A stretch of 64,000 nucleotides of DNA from Lactiplantibacillus nangangensis. Its GTDB lineage: Bacteria; Bacillota; Bacilli; Lactobacillales; Lactobacillaceae. The stretch's first letter is position 1, and each line of letters starts with the position of its first letter. The position numbers and the translations under genes are program-made. The stretch covers positions 150,105-214,104 of the forward strand of contig NZ_BJDI01000004.1 of NCBI RefSeq assembly GCF_005405065.1. The letters run 5' to 3'. Positions 53,159 to 61,106 of the stretch are shown here, piece after piece. The notes beneath the pieces were generated by a model, which was given only the letters and a program-made list of their open reading frames with translations, did not search any database and had not been told where the DNA came from.

Positions 53159-54577
53159 TTAATTGGTAACACGTTGATAGCCGCGGCCACGCTTCCCATT
53201 AATTACAATGTTTTCTTTATACTTCCATCCCGCCATATTATCCATGATTAACTTAATCTTTTTAGCGTCACTGTTAGTCCGGCCACCCAGATACTTTTCG
53301 GTTTGCTTATCAAAAACAACCGCCAATATTTCGCGGGTAGCCGTCTGTTTCATTAACTCACGGCTCTTGTCTAATTGATTGTTTAGCCAGTCGCTAGGAA
53401 TGCTCTCACCGTTTTGAATTGCCGTGAAATACGAATGCTTAATGCTAATTGTTAGTTCATCCCAGTTAGTCGGTACTAACATTTCAAGGTAATCACCAAT
53501 CGCATCTTTCATGGGGTCTATTACTTGGGCTTCTTGCTGGTAGTGCTTGGCTTCACTTAGAGTCTGTTTATCAAAATAAAGCTGCTCGCCGGTATCCACC
53601 CACGTTTTAACCTCGGCCAACGTCTGCAAAATGTCGGCATCATCCGGCGCTAACGGGTTCTTAGTGGCTGGGGTAATGCCGCATCTTATTGGATAGAAAC
53701 GGCGTTCACCGGTTACGTCTTTTAAGAAGTCATGCTGATTAGTTGACCCAATAAATACGCTCCGCCGCGGATGCTGGGTAGCATAACGCCCGTAGCTATT
53801 GCGGTAGTAGTCGGATGTTGCACTGGTAAAATTCTTCATGGTTTCAATGTCAGTCTTTTGCATGGCGGATAATTCAGCCAGTTCAATGATCCAGCTACCC
53901 ATTAACTTCTGGTAATCATCTTTCTGTTTACCCATTGTTTTCAGATTGTCATTAAAATAGGCGGGGTACAGGTTTTTAACCGTGGTACTTTTGCCTAAGC
54001 CTTGGCCGCCATCTAACATGGGAATGATTTCAAACTTAACGCCCGGTCGGTAAACTCGCGCCACAGCACCGGTTAACCATTTACGCGTAACCATCCGTGT
54101 ATAGTGGTTGTCCTCTGCTCCCAGATAATCAATAAAGAATGTTTCAGCTCGCGGAGTGCCGTCCCACTTTACCGCTTCAATGCGATCTTTAACGGGGTCA
54201 AATGGATGTAACCTAGCCACTCGTATCATGGCGTCAAAAACATTATCTTTTGAAAACAGTATATTGTACCGTTCGTCAAAATACGCCCTCAATAGCGAGT
54301 CGTCAGTGTCTTGCCAATCACCCTTTTCTAAGCCAGTCACTTTATTAGATCGTAGCTTAACGACTTTACCCGAAAACTCATCATAAGCCAGCACGCCCTT
54401 TAAATTGGGGTCGTTCTCAATGTATAGCCTGATATTGAATAACGAACCGCGTTTAATGCCGCCGCTATCAGTCTTCCTCAATTGGTCTTGCCATTCGGCT
54501 CCCTTTATTGAGGTTACGTTATTAATACGCTTGTCTCGCTGCTGCATAGCCGCTTTTGTTTCGTTGTCTTGTGCCAC
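53159..54577 (-). CDS. VirE-family (SF3-like) replicative helicase/ATPase
   Basis: A 472-aa protein with a VirE-type ATPase core: Walker A LDGGQGLGKST (residues 188-198), Walker B-like SWIIELAELSAM, and GSTNQHDFLKDVTGERRFYP, the sensor segment of the family. GTG start with TAGGAGG. In satellites and some phages it acts as the replication initiator-helicase together with a primase; the upstream primase and the downstream iterons fit that. Confidence 0.88.
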   Translation of the reverse strand: MAQDNETKAAMQQRDKRINNVTSIKGAEWQDQLRKTDSGGIKRGSLFNIRLYIENDPNLKGVLAYDEFSGKVVKLRSNKVTGLEKGDWQDTDDSLLRAYFDERYNILFSKDNVFDAMIRVARLHPFDPVKDRIEAVKWDGTPRAETFFIDYLGAEDNHYTRMVTRKWLTGAVARVYRPGVKFEIIPMLDGGQGLGKSTTVKNLYPAYFNDNLKTMGKQKDDYQKLMGSWIIELAELSAMQKTDIETMKNFTSATSDYYRNSYGRYATQHPRRSVFIGSTNQHDFLKDVTGERRFYPIRCGITPATKNPLAPDDADILQTLAEVKTWVDTGEQLYFDKQTLSEAKHYQQEAQVIDPMKDAIGDYLEMLVPTNWDELTISIKHSYFTAIQNGESIPSDWLNNQLDKSRELMKQTATREILAVVFDKQTEKYLGGRTNSDAKKIKLIMDNMAGWKYKENIVINGKRGRGYQRVTN

Positions 54578-54588
54578 GCTCTCGCCTC

Positions 54589-55368
54589 CTAAATGCGTTT
54601 AATAATCGATTTAAATATCGTGTTAACCTCCTTGTCTGGTAACGGGGGCTGTAATTGGTCGTTGGCGTATTGTAATAGCCCGTAGGCCGTTTCACTCTGG
54701 CAACCAGTATTGAGAATCTTTCCCAATACCGAAGCCAGATAACTGTTTCGGTTGCCCTCACTCGTACCAGTTACTAATTCATCTAACAATCGCCCCGCCC
54801 AAGTCTTACGAATATTAGAAGCGTGTTCTGGCGTCTCATTCATCCGTTGACTGGGTAGCAGATCACGAAGTAACCACTGTGGCACTGGTTTAATTGAGTT
54901 AACCGGCTCAATGGCTTCATAGTGGCGGCCGTCTATTACACTTGGCGCGATCAACACGAAATCATGTAACACGTCAATGGATGGATATAGATTAACCTTG
55001 CGGCGGATGCTCAACTTCTCGGCCACCGTAAAGAAGTAATGTAACCCGTTATTAGGCGTCTTTTCGATATAGGTATCGGCTGGCAATTGCTTGCCGTCTT
55101 GATTGAGTTGTTTCAGCGTAGCCACCCCATCAGTTACCCCGTGGCGGTCAACATCAACCACTAACAGACTGGCGGCGTCCAATCGCATCCCAAGGTTTGC
55201 CCTTGGAACGTGTTCAAACCAACCGGCAAGCGTCGCAATGTCAGTTGTGGCGTCTAGGTAGCCTTTTGTACCCTTTAACGGCACTTTACTGTTACTTGAT
55301 AAGGGAAACACCGGCAAGCCGTCACGGGCTAACTTTAGCGCTCTGGCTTGGGTATCTGATTGCGTCAT
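54589..55368 (-). CDS. Bifunctional DNA primase/polymerase (prim-pol) protein
   Basis: A 259-aa protein with an archaeo-eukaryotic-type primase/polymerase domain: LPVFPLSSNSKVPLKGTKGY (residues 15-34), the metal-binding LLVVDVDRHG (about 68-77) and NGLHYFF (about 107-113), then a C-terminal PriCT-1 segment (about 198-259). Ends 11 nt before the helicase start. Provides primers for island replication. Confidence 0.88.
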   Translation of the reverse strand: MTQSDTQARALKLARDGLPVFPLSSNSKVPLKGTKGYLDATTDIATLAGWFEHVPRANLGMRLDAASLLVVDVDRHGVTDGVATLKQLNQDGKQLPADTYIEKTPNNGLHYFFTVAEKLSIRRKVNLYPSIDVLHDFVLIAPSVIDGRHYEAIEPVNSIKPVPQWLLRDLLPSQRMNETPEHASNIRKTWAGRLLDELVTGTSEGNRNSYLASVLGKILNTGCQSETAYGLLQYANDQLQPPLPDKEVNTIFKSIIKRI

Positions 55369-55381
55369 AATCTCACCACCC

Positions 55382-55603
55382 CTATACTACTTGACCAACA
55401 ACCGGCATCACGTTAGCAGCATCAATCATGGCCGCAGCACCGGCATTGTTCACTTTGATATTGTGAATCTGTTGGCGGATGGCTAACCGCTGCTTAGGTG
55501 TCATATTTAACCGGTCGGCAAGCTCTTGTAAGTAATCTAACTGAACCAACGTGGCGTTAATTGTTGTCTTAGCTCGTTGCAATTGAATCCTTGAATTATT
55601 CAT
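55382..55603 (-). CDS. Hypothetical 73-aa protein
   Basis: A 73-aa mostly helical protein with a coiled N-terminus (INATLVQLDYLQELADRLNM) and a hydrophobic C-terminus. 13 nt before the primase gene in the same operon. No family recognised. Confidence 0.65.
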   Translation of the reverse strand: MNNSRIQLQRAKTTINATLVQLDYLQELADRLNMTPKQRLAIRQQIHNIKVNNAGAAAMIDAANVMPVVGQVV

Positions 55604-55617
55604 TATCAGCAGCCCCC

Positions 55618-56016
55618 TTAGTTTTCACCGGTTAAAACGTCATTAACACCGTTATTAACTGGGTTCCCGTCAACATTAACTCGGTTAATTGCGTTGCTAA
55701 TGTCCTCAATTGCTTCACCGATATGGGCGGTCTTTTCGTCAATATCCATTGCCAAATCATCCATGTTCTGAAATACCATCATAGAACTGTAAATCGTATT
55801 TTCTCGATCCTCTACAATACTTCTAAGGCGTTTAACATCCGCTTTAAAATAGTTCTCGTTACCGGTAGCAATAGCCCTTAACCCCGGGTGAATCAGATCA
55901 CAAATAGCAATGATTGAATCGTATGCCCTGCCCGCCTGTTCCAATTGTTGGCTGGCATACTCGCAAGCTTCTTTGATAACTGTTAGATCGTTCTGTTTAA
56001 TTTCAATTTTCATCAT
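55618..56016 (-). CDS. Hypothetical 132-aa protein
   Basis: Acidic helical 132-aa protein, beginning with two adjacent ATGs after AAAGGTGAT. No motif recognised. Part of the leftward replication operon. Satellite small proteins in this position sometimes interfere with helper phage; nothing in the sequence shows that here. Confidence 0.65.
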   Translation of the reverse strand: MMKIEIKQNDLTVIKEACEYASQQLEQAGRAYDSIIAICDLIHPGLRAIATGNENYFKADVKRLRSIVEDRENTIYSSMMVFQNMDDLAMDIDEKTAHIGEAIEDISNAINRVNVDGNPVNNGVNDVLTGEN

Positions 56017-56062
56017 TCAATCACCTTTCATCTAGCTGCAATTGTTTGCTATAATGAAGGCA

Positions 56063-56137
56063 CAAAAAGGTTTAAAACATTCTCTTTCAAACCGAAGTCC
56101 GTGCAGCTCGCCAAAGTTATGCGCGGATTTTTTTGTA
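56063..56137 (+). ncRNA. Candidate small RNA opposite to the operon
   Basis: Plus strand: extended -10 TGCTATAAT (-10 at about 56051-56056), then about 75 nt ending in GTCCGTGC / GCGCGGAT hairpin with seven Ts. It is transcribed against the leftward operon in a gap between two genes. A 38-codon minus-strand ORF with GGGAG before ATG overlaps it (about 56036-56152) and is the alternative. Confidence 0.45.
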
Positions 56138-56164
56138 CTCTCAATCATGGTCAATACTCCCAAT

Positions 56165-56482
56165 TTACTGTAATAGATCGTTCATAAACTCTTTTGCGGT
56201 CTCTATTGCTACGGATGTCTTATTAAGCCGCTTCATTCGGTCGGCTAAATCATCCGCCACCGTTTCAACCAATGCACGGTAATCAGCAGTTAGCAATGGG
56301 TTATACTCTAACTTTGAAAATGACTGCCTACGTTCCTCGTTTCGTTCTTGCATATAAACAACTCCGGCTTTCTCGCCCTCAATATCATTCAACGCTCGCA
56401 TTAAACCAAATTGCACACTGCTGTAACGCTTCAATGCCGTGTGATCTAATTCAATCGGATATTTAAAATCCTTGTTTACCAT
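56165..56482 (-). CDS. Hypothetical 105-aa protein
   Basis: Charged helical protein, 105 aa, with RNEERR-type clusters in the middle. No family recognised. Preceded by a tandem 10-bp repeat region. Leftward operon gene of the island. Confidence 0.65.
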   Translation of the reverse strand: MVNKDFKYPIELDHTALKRYSSVQFGLMRALNDIEGEKAGVVYMQERNEERRQSFSKLEYNPLLTADYRALVETVADDLADRMKRLNKTSVAIETAKEFMNDLLQ

Positions 56483-56534
56483 CCGTTAGCACCCCTCTTA
56501 AAACTGGCCACCGAACTAATCCAGACCAACATTT

Positions 56535-56577
56535 TCCAACAATTTCTAACAATTTCTAACAATTTCTAACAATTCCA
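56535..56577. repeat. 10-bp tandem repeat
   Basis: AACAATTTCT in about four tandem copies between two island genes, upstream of the 105-aa gene. Could be protein-binding iterons or a slippage tract. Confidence 0.7.
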
Positions 56578-56608
56578 GTATTTTCCAGTAAATCGAATCA
56601 CAACAGTA

Positions 56609-56624
56609 CCCGCTGCCAGCATGG
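56609..56624 (+). repeat. CTGCCAGCATGG repeat, copy 2
   Basis: CCCGCTGCCAGCATGG, identical over 16 bp with 58646-58661. Confidence 0.6.
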
Positions 56625-56629
56625 ATTTT

Positions 56630-56917
56630 TTACTTTAAATTGCCGTTGTGATTAATAAACCGGTCAATGTCGTTCTTATTGAATAACGTTGCTCCGTTAA
56701 TGATGTGGCACGGTAGGTTGTACTCTTTAACCCAACTACCGAATGTCCCAGTGCTGACGCCTGCATAACTTGCGGCTTGTGTCTTTCTAAGCCATTTTTG
56801 ACTAACACCCGCATCACGCTTAGCCGCGGCCACCGAATCACTGACCGTCTTATATACGAAGTCACGCAAGGCCGCGGCCTGTTCATCTCCCAAAATAACC
56901 GCAATTGGTTCACTCAA
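56630..56917 (-). CDS. Excisionase-like HTH protein
   Basis: A 95-aa protein with a helix-turn-helix of the MerR/excisionase type in its C-terminal half (LRKTQAASYAGVSTGTFGSW, then WVKEYNLPCHIINGATLF and NKNDIDRFI). Start TTG 56915-56917 with GGGAGGTGAT upstream; the earlier GTG is inside that site. Position next to the Rha-like gene and its fold make a role as Xis or in transcription control likely. Confidence 0.7.
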   Translation of the reverse strand: MSEPIAVILGDEQAAALRDFVYKTVSDSVAAAKRDAGVSQKWLRKTQAASYAGVSTGTFGSWVKEYNLPCHIINGATLFNKNDIDRFINHNGNLK

Positions 56918-56949
56918 TCTAATCACCTCCCCTCATTGCCTGCCGCTAG

Positions 56950-57624
56950 CTACCTCGTTGCGGCCTTGGCCGGTAAGCTCAATTGAATGTGATAGATAAC
57001 ACCTTTAATACTCAATGCCTGCTTAATTTCTTGGTAGTTCATACCAACATCAAGCAAGGTATTTACTCGCTGCCGAATCAATGCCGTGGCTTGGGCTTCA
57101 TCCGCTGAAAGGTAATGAGTAATCAACTCCCCGCGCTTAATATCGCGAGCTTTCTTCAAATCACTAATGCTAACGCCCAACGCCATTTTATAAATCAGTC
57201 GTTGAAAGGTGCTGTACTCATAGCCGTGCATATCAATCCGGCTTTCTTTGATTGCGGTAGCTAAACTCTTATTAAGAACCTTGCCTAACTCATACTTGGC
57301 TTGCTGTTCAATTAAAGCTCGCTTCATTGATGAAAACTGATTAACTAGCCGTTCCTGAAACTCTTCTACCTGTGGCGTGTTACTCAAATAGAAGAACAAT
57401 AGCATAGCTTGCCGCTCGTTTAACTGATATGAAACGGATGTTTGCCCACTTGATAAAGGTGTGAATGTGGTTCGCATCTTTCCAAAATGTTCAAGCCTGT
57501 TTTTATGATTAGTGATTGTTCGTTTTAGTGATCGGTGGCTTAACCCCACATTTTCAGCAATCACATCCGAAGTCGTAAACGGTTCGGCGTCCAGTCGCTT
57601 ACTGGTCAACTCAACTAGGTTCAT
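56950..57624 (-). CDS. Rha-like phage regulatory protein
   Basis: A 224-aa protein with an N-terminal Rha-type DNA-binding region (FTTSDVIAENVGLSHRSLKR, FTPLSSGQTSVSYQLNERQA, MLLFFYLSNTP) and a C-terminal helical domain with DMHGYEYSTFQRLIYKMALG. Rha-family proteins occur in phages and satellites and interfere with host or phage regulators. It is the second gene after the Cro-like protein. Confidence 0.75.
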   Translation of the reverse strand: MNLVELTSKRLDAEPFTTSDVIAENVGLSHRSLKRTITNHKNRLEHFGKMRTTFTPLSSGQTSVSYQLNERQAMLLFFYLSNTPQVEEFQERLVNQFSSMKRALIEQQAKYELGKVLNKSLATAIKESRIDMHGYEYSTFQRLIYKMALGVSISDLKKARDIKRGELITHYLSADEAQATALIRQRVNTLLDVGMNYQEIKQALSIKGVIYHIQLSLPAKAATR

Positions 57625-57636
57625 TGTTCGCCCTCC

Positions 57637-57840
57637 TTACTTGGCTTGTGGTGTGTATTCGATTAGTTCACTTAATGGAATCTGTAAGTAATCGCAGAGC
57701 GTTTTTAAAGTAACCAAGCTTACATTTTGATGTGTGTAATACAATGCTGTGAGAGTTGAGCGTGCAATACCGGTATCTTGATGCACAGTTGATATTTTCA
57801 ATCGCTTTTTGCCTAAAATTTCAGAAAAGTTATTATTCAT
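57637..57840 (-). CDS. Cro-like XRE regulator
   Basis: A 67-aa helix-turn-helix protein (KRLKISTVHQDTGIARSTLT, about residues 12-31, and the second helix LKTLCDYLQIPLSELI). Same HTH type as the CI-like protein encoded divergently at 57993. Start at the ATG 57838-57840. Confidence 0.85.
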   Translation of the reverse strand: MNNNFSEILGKKRLKISTVHQDTGIARSTLTALYYTHQNVSLVTLKTLCDYLQIPLSELIEYTPQAK

Positions 57841-57857
57841 CACCTATCACTCCTTTT

Positions 57858-57896
57858 TTTAGCATTAACGCTTCATTTTGCGTTCAACATGCTAAA
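57858..57896. promoter_or_regulatory. Operator of the CI/Cro switch
   Basis: Inverted repeat TTTAGCAT-AACGC / GCGTT-ATGCTAAA between the divergent regulator genes. Further half-sites (TGAAGCATTTGTGCT) lie near the CI-like promoter at about 57950. Confidence 0.6.
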
Positions 57897-57992
57897 TATA
57901 ATTCATTTTGAATAATTAATCAAGCCTAATTATTGATTATGTTTTCAATTTGAAGCATTTGTGCTACAATTTCAATTAAACGAGGTGTAAAA

Positions 57993-58625
57993 ATGATTAG
58001 TAATAAATTAGCAACATTAATGGCTGAAAGGAAGATTAAAGCAACCAGACTTTCAAGCGATACAGGTATCGCGAGGTCTACTATTTCAAGCTTGACAAAC
58101 AATGACAGTAAAATGATTCAATTCGATACGATTAACACACTTTGTCAGTATTTAAACGTAACTCCAGCTGATTTTTTTATTTATTCACCTTATGATGTTT
58201 CAATTGATATTGAAACCACAAAAGTGGACGCATATTCATACACGAATGAAGTATTGGAATGGGAACAAAAAGTACAAGTATATGAAGCGGATGTTTTTGC
58301 AAAATTTACTAAGCGTGGACAAACTATTTCTGTAGTTGAAATGAGTGCCAAATTGGATAGCCCAGTAACCCATAAAGGTGCAGAAGATTTTCCACTTGAT
58401 GAAAACGACGAAATCGACATAAACATTGACGACAGTTCAAGCCCAACTTTTCAGGAAGCATGGGACAAATATTTTTCAGAAATTGAATTGCTATCGTCAC
58501 TTGAAACAAAATTCAGACAAATACTGCAAGAAAAAGTAACTGCAGCACTAAACACTGCTTCCGATTCAACTGATTTTTCATCATGGACGGTTTCGACACT
58601 TGGCCTACCTGTTTTACCATTTTAA
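57993..58625 (+). CDS. CI-like XRE repressor (island immunity/Stl-type)
   Basis: A 210-aa protein with an N-terminal XRE helix-turn-helix (KIKATRLSSDTGIARSTISS, about residues 14-33) and an unusual acidic C-terminal domain with no serine protease motif, so it is not a classic LexA-type CI. In PICIs the corresponding Stl repressor is released by a helper-phage protein; that is the likely mode here. Confidence 0.8.
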   Translation: MISNKLATLMAERKIKATRLSSDTGIARSTISSLTNNDSKMIQFDTINTLCQYLNVTPADFFIYSPYDVSIDIETTKVDAYSYTNEVLEWEQKVQVYEADVFAKFTKRGQTISVVEMSAKLDSPVTHKGAEDFPLDENDEIDINIDDSSSPTFQEAWDKYFSEIELLSSLETKFRQILQEKVTAALNTASDSTDFSSWTVSTLGLPVLPF

Positions 58626-58645
58626 TACCCATATTCCATACATAC

Positions 58646-58661
58646 CCCGCTGCCAGCATGG
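58646..58661 (+). repeat. CTGCCAGCATGG repeat, copy 3
   Basis: CCCGCTGCCAGCATGG between the CI-like gene and integrase, same strand as copy 2. Confidence 0.6.
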
Positions 58662-58681
58662 TATGAAAGGAATAATCAATC

Positions 58682-59827
58682 ATGGCAACCTATCGTAAAT
58701 ATAAGAACTCAACAGGCGAATACTGGGAAGCTTTCGCATCCATTGGGAAAGACCCCACCGGCAAGCCTAAACGCGTGCATAAACGTGGCTTTAAGACAAA
58801 AAAAGAAGCCCAATTATGGACTTCTAACTCACAAATCAGCTTTCAAAAACGGGGGTTCGTTGCAACCAACGATCTAACGTTCGAGGAATTGTATTCTAAA
58901 TGGTTCGAGGAAGATTATAAGCAACGGGTAAAAGAATCGACTTGGGCGAAGACAGCAGACATATTCAGGCTGCATATTTTGCCCGTACTAGGCTCGCAAC
59001 GGGTTAAGAATATCAGTGTAGCTCAATGCCAGTCAATTGTTCATACGTGGCTTACAGACGGTTTAAAGCAGTACCGCCGTTTTAGAACGTATGTCATAAG
59101 CGTCTTTGATTTTGGGGTACGGATGGAACTTACCACCCGCAACCCTATGTCTAAAACCAGCATCCCTAAACAGAAAAGCCATGTTGAAACAACGGCCGTT
59201 CAATTCTACGAAAAGTCCGAACTGGCTCACTTCTTAGAATGTGCCTACGATTATGACAATCCACAAGCGTTCATGCTGTTTCGGCTGCTTGCCTTTACTG
59301 GGTTACGGCGTGGCGAAGCACTGGCCTTACAGTGGCGTGATATTAGTTTCAGCAGCAACGAATTAACCATCAATAAAACTCAATCACTAGGGGAAGGCTG
59401 GCGGCTCGTTGTGCAAACGCCTAAGACCAATAGTAGCTTTCGCACTATCACGGTTGACCCTAAAACACTGCAATGGTTGCGTAAATGGAAGATGACCCAA
59501 GCACGGCAATACTTTGAATTGGGTTACAATGCCAACGACCCTAAACAATTGGTATTCGCTAGCGGCAACAATCAGCCTTTAGCGCCCTCAATGCCCGATC
59601 ATTGGAATAGAAGTATCTGCACTGCTTACGACCTAAGACGTATAAAAATTCATGCTTTTAGGCATACTTTTTGTACGCTGGCTTTTGAAGCCGGTGCATC
59701 CGTCAATGAAGTATCGAAGACCCTCGGCCACGCTGATCTAAAAATCACACAGGCTATTTATTTACACGTTACGAAGAAACAGCAAAATGAAGCGGCTACT
59801 AAGTTGGCTCGCTACATGGATATATAA
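58682..59827 (+). CDS. int: Tyrosine site-specific integrase
   Basis: A 381-aa phage-type integrase: N-terminal arm-binding AP2-like domain (residues 1-60), SAM-like core-binding domain (65-160) and catalytic domain with Arg209, His324-x-x-Arg327, His350 and Tyr360 (HAFRHTFC, LGHADLK, IYLHVT). It points towards the tRNA-Gln att site 150 bp downstream. All catalytic residues are present, so it looks active. Confidence 0.95.
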   Translation: MATYRKYKNSTGEYWEAFASIGKDPTGKPKRVHKRGFKTKKEAQLWTSNSQISFQKRGFVATNDLTFEELYSKWFEEDYKQRVKESTWAKTADIFRLHILPVLGSQRVKNISVAQCQSIVHTWLTDGLKQYRRFRTYVISVFDFGVRMELTTRNPMSKTSIPKQKSHVETTAVQFYEKSELAHFLECAYDYDNPQAFMLFRLLAFTGLRRGEALALQWRDISFSSNELTINKTQSLGEGWRLVVQTPKTNSSFRTITVDPKTLQWLRKWKMTQARQYFELGYNANDPKQLVFASGNNQPLAPSMPDHWNRSICTAYDLRRIKIHAFRHTFCTLAFEAGASVNEVSKTLGHADLKITQAIYLHVTKKQQNEAATKLARYMDI

Positions 59828-59829
59828 TC

Positions 59830-59895
59830 CGTGGTGCACTTATTGGTGCACTTTGGTGCAGTCGTGGTGCATTTTATTTGTGCCCTATTGCACCA
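59830..59895. repeat. Integrase arm-type sites, right end
   Basis: TGGTGCA at 59832, 59844, 59854 and 59865, and one inverted TGCACCA at 59889. The CCGTGGTGCACTT start equals the left-end array at 50395. Confidence 0.6.
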
Positions 59896-59914
59896 TATTG
59901 TGCAACATAAAAAT

Positions 59915-59959
59915 AAAAAAAGCCGTTAACTCAAGCTTTTTAGCTCTCGTTAACGACTA
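59915..59959 (-). terminator. Island-supplied terminator for tRNA-Gln
   Basis: Minus strand: AGTCGTTAAC / GTTAACGGCT hairpin with seven Ts, between int and tRNA-Gln. Confidence 0.8.
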
Positions 59960-59973
59960 TTATCAAACCTCTA

Positions 59974-60045
59974 TTGGGCTAGCTGGATTCGAACCAGCGC
60001 ATGACAGGATCAAAACCTGTTGCCTTACCGCTTGGCTATAGCCCA
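59974..60045 (-). tRNA. tRNA-Gln (anticodon TTG)
   Basis: 72 nt: acceptor TGGGCTA / TAGCCCA, anticodon stem ACAGG/CCTGT with loop TTTTGAT (TTG), T-arm CTGG-TTCGAAT-CCAG. Its 3' end is the right attachment site of the island. Confidence 0.96.
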
Positions 60046-60054
60046 ATGATAAAA

Positions 60055-60137
60055 TGGAGGGGAGTGGATTCGAACCACCGAACCCGAAGGAGCGGATTTA
60101 CAGTCCGCCGCGTTTAGCCAGACTTCGCTACCCCTCC
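60055..60137 (-). tRNA. tRNA-Tyr (anticodon GTA)
   Basis: 83 nt, class II: acceptor GGAGGGG / CCCCTCC, anticodon loop CTGTAAA, long variable arm, T-arm GGTTCGAAT. Confidence 0.96.
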
Positions 60138-60205
60138 GTGAATCATTCAACTATATTAGAATACAAAACTTTGAATAAAAAATCAAGCCATTTTACAAAC
60201 TTTTT

Positions 60206-61039
60206 TTATTTTTCTTCTAAATCTAATATTTTAAGGTCTCGTTGCCATTCAGCCATGAAAGTCGTTTCTTGCCATTCATTCAATCGGCGACGGCCATAAC
60301 CAACTGCTTGATCGTAATAAATAGTCTGTGCAAACTTCCGGGGTTGGGGGTGGACGTGTAAATGTCCAAACAGCACATGGGCAACTTGATAACGTTCAAC
60401 CAAGGCCCCCAGTCTCGGTGTTCCCATCAAAGCGTTGGCCATATTCCAAAACCGATTATCCGTTGTGAACCGCAGATAGTCAATCTTAGGCACAAAATGG
60501 GTCATTAAAATAACATGCTTGTGTGCCACTTTGGCCAACGCTAATTGGGCCTCTAGCTGGGTTAACATCAAGTTGGCCCGTTCTGGATCACTCATCGGCT
60601 GTTCAATCGCCCGGTCAATCCAGAACGCTCGCTTCCACTGTTGAAAATCTGCCGCAGTGGCCTCGGGAACTTGATCGGCGAAATGATAATCGTACCACCC
60701 GTTATGACCGATAATTCGCCAATGACTGTTTGGCAGATCCACATACCGATTATGCAAATACCCGGCAAATTGCCCTGTTTCCAATTCATCAAACGAAATT
60801 CCATGAACCATGTCATGATTGCCAGCGACCCAGTAAACCCGCGTCTGTGAGCCTAATAAGGCCTGCAAATCAACCACGTACTGCTGACTTTGCTGGAAGT
60901 CATTAAATAGGTCGCCAGCAATCAGATACACTTGGACCCCCGCTGTCAATAACACTTCAGCCTGGGCACGCATCATGGCTTTGGCATCTACTCTATTCAC
61001 ATCAAAATGATTATCACTTGTAAATGCCACTCGAATCAA
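60206..61039 (-). CDS. Metallophosphoesterase
   Basis: A 277-aa calcineurin-like phosphoesterase. Metal motifs: FTSDNHFD (DxH), LIAGDLFND, VAGNHDMVHG, LMTHFVPK and VLFGHLHVHPQ. Start TTG at 61037-61039 with GGAG 8 nt upstream; the longer ORF to 61096 crosses a terminator hairpin and is rejected. Substrate unknown. Confidence 0.9.
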   Translation of the reverse strand: MIRVAFTSDNHFDVNRVDAKAMMRAQAEVLLTAGVQVYLIAGDLFNDFQQSQQYVVDLQALLGSQTRVYWVAGNHDMVHGISFDELETGQFAGYLHNRYVDLPNSHWRIIGHNGWYDYHFADQVPEATAADFQQWKRAFWIDRAIEQPMSDPERANLMLTQLEAQLALAKVAHKHVILMTHFVPKIDYLRFTTDNRFWNMANALMGTPRLGALVERYQVAHVLFGHLHVHPQPRKFAQTIYYDQAVGYGRRRLNEWQETTFMAEWQRDLKILDLEEK

Positions 61040-61054
61040 CTCAGTCACTCCAAA

Positions 61055-61094
61055 TAAAAAAAGATATGCTATCACTAAGATAACATACCTTTTC
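61055..61094 (-). terminator. Terminator of peptide transporter gene
   Basis: Minus strand: AAAGG-TATG-TATC / GATAGCATATCTTT hairpin with seven Ts. Confidence 0.75.
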
Positions 61095-61106
61095 AAAAAT
61101 AGGTTT

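Larger units (their letters stand above)
50311..59997. mobile_element. Integrated phage satellite-like island (PICI-like) in tRNA-Gln
   Basis: About 9.7 kb between direct repeats TTGGGCTAGCTGG-TTCGAACCAG. It holds integrase, CI- and Cro-like regulators, Rha-like protein, HTH excisionase-like protein, primase-polymerase, VirE-type helicase, iteron-like origin, wHTH and ArpU-like proteins, small unknown genes and an Fst-type toxin-antitoxin. There are no capsid, portal, tail, holin or endolysin genes. Module order matches Gram-positive PICIs; a decayed prophage remnant is the alternative. Confidence 0.8.

Noticed and set aside
61040..61096. N-terminal extension of the metallophosphoesterase resembling a membrane segment
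   Set aside because: It is encoded by the terminator hairpin of the transporter gene; a TTG with a ribosome-binding site lies downstream.
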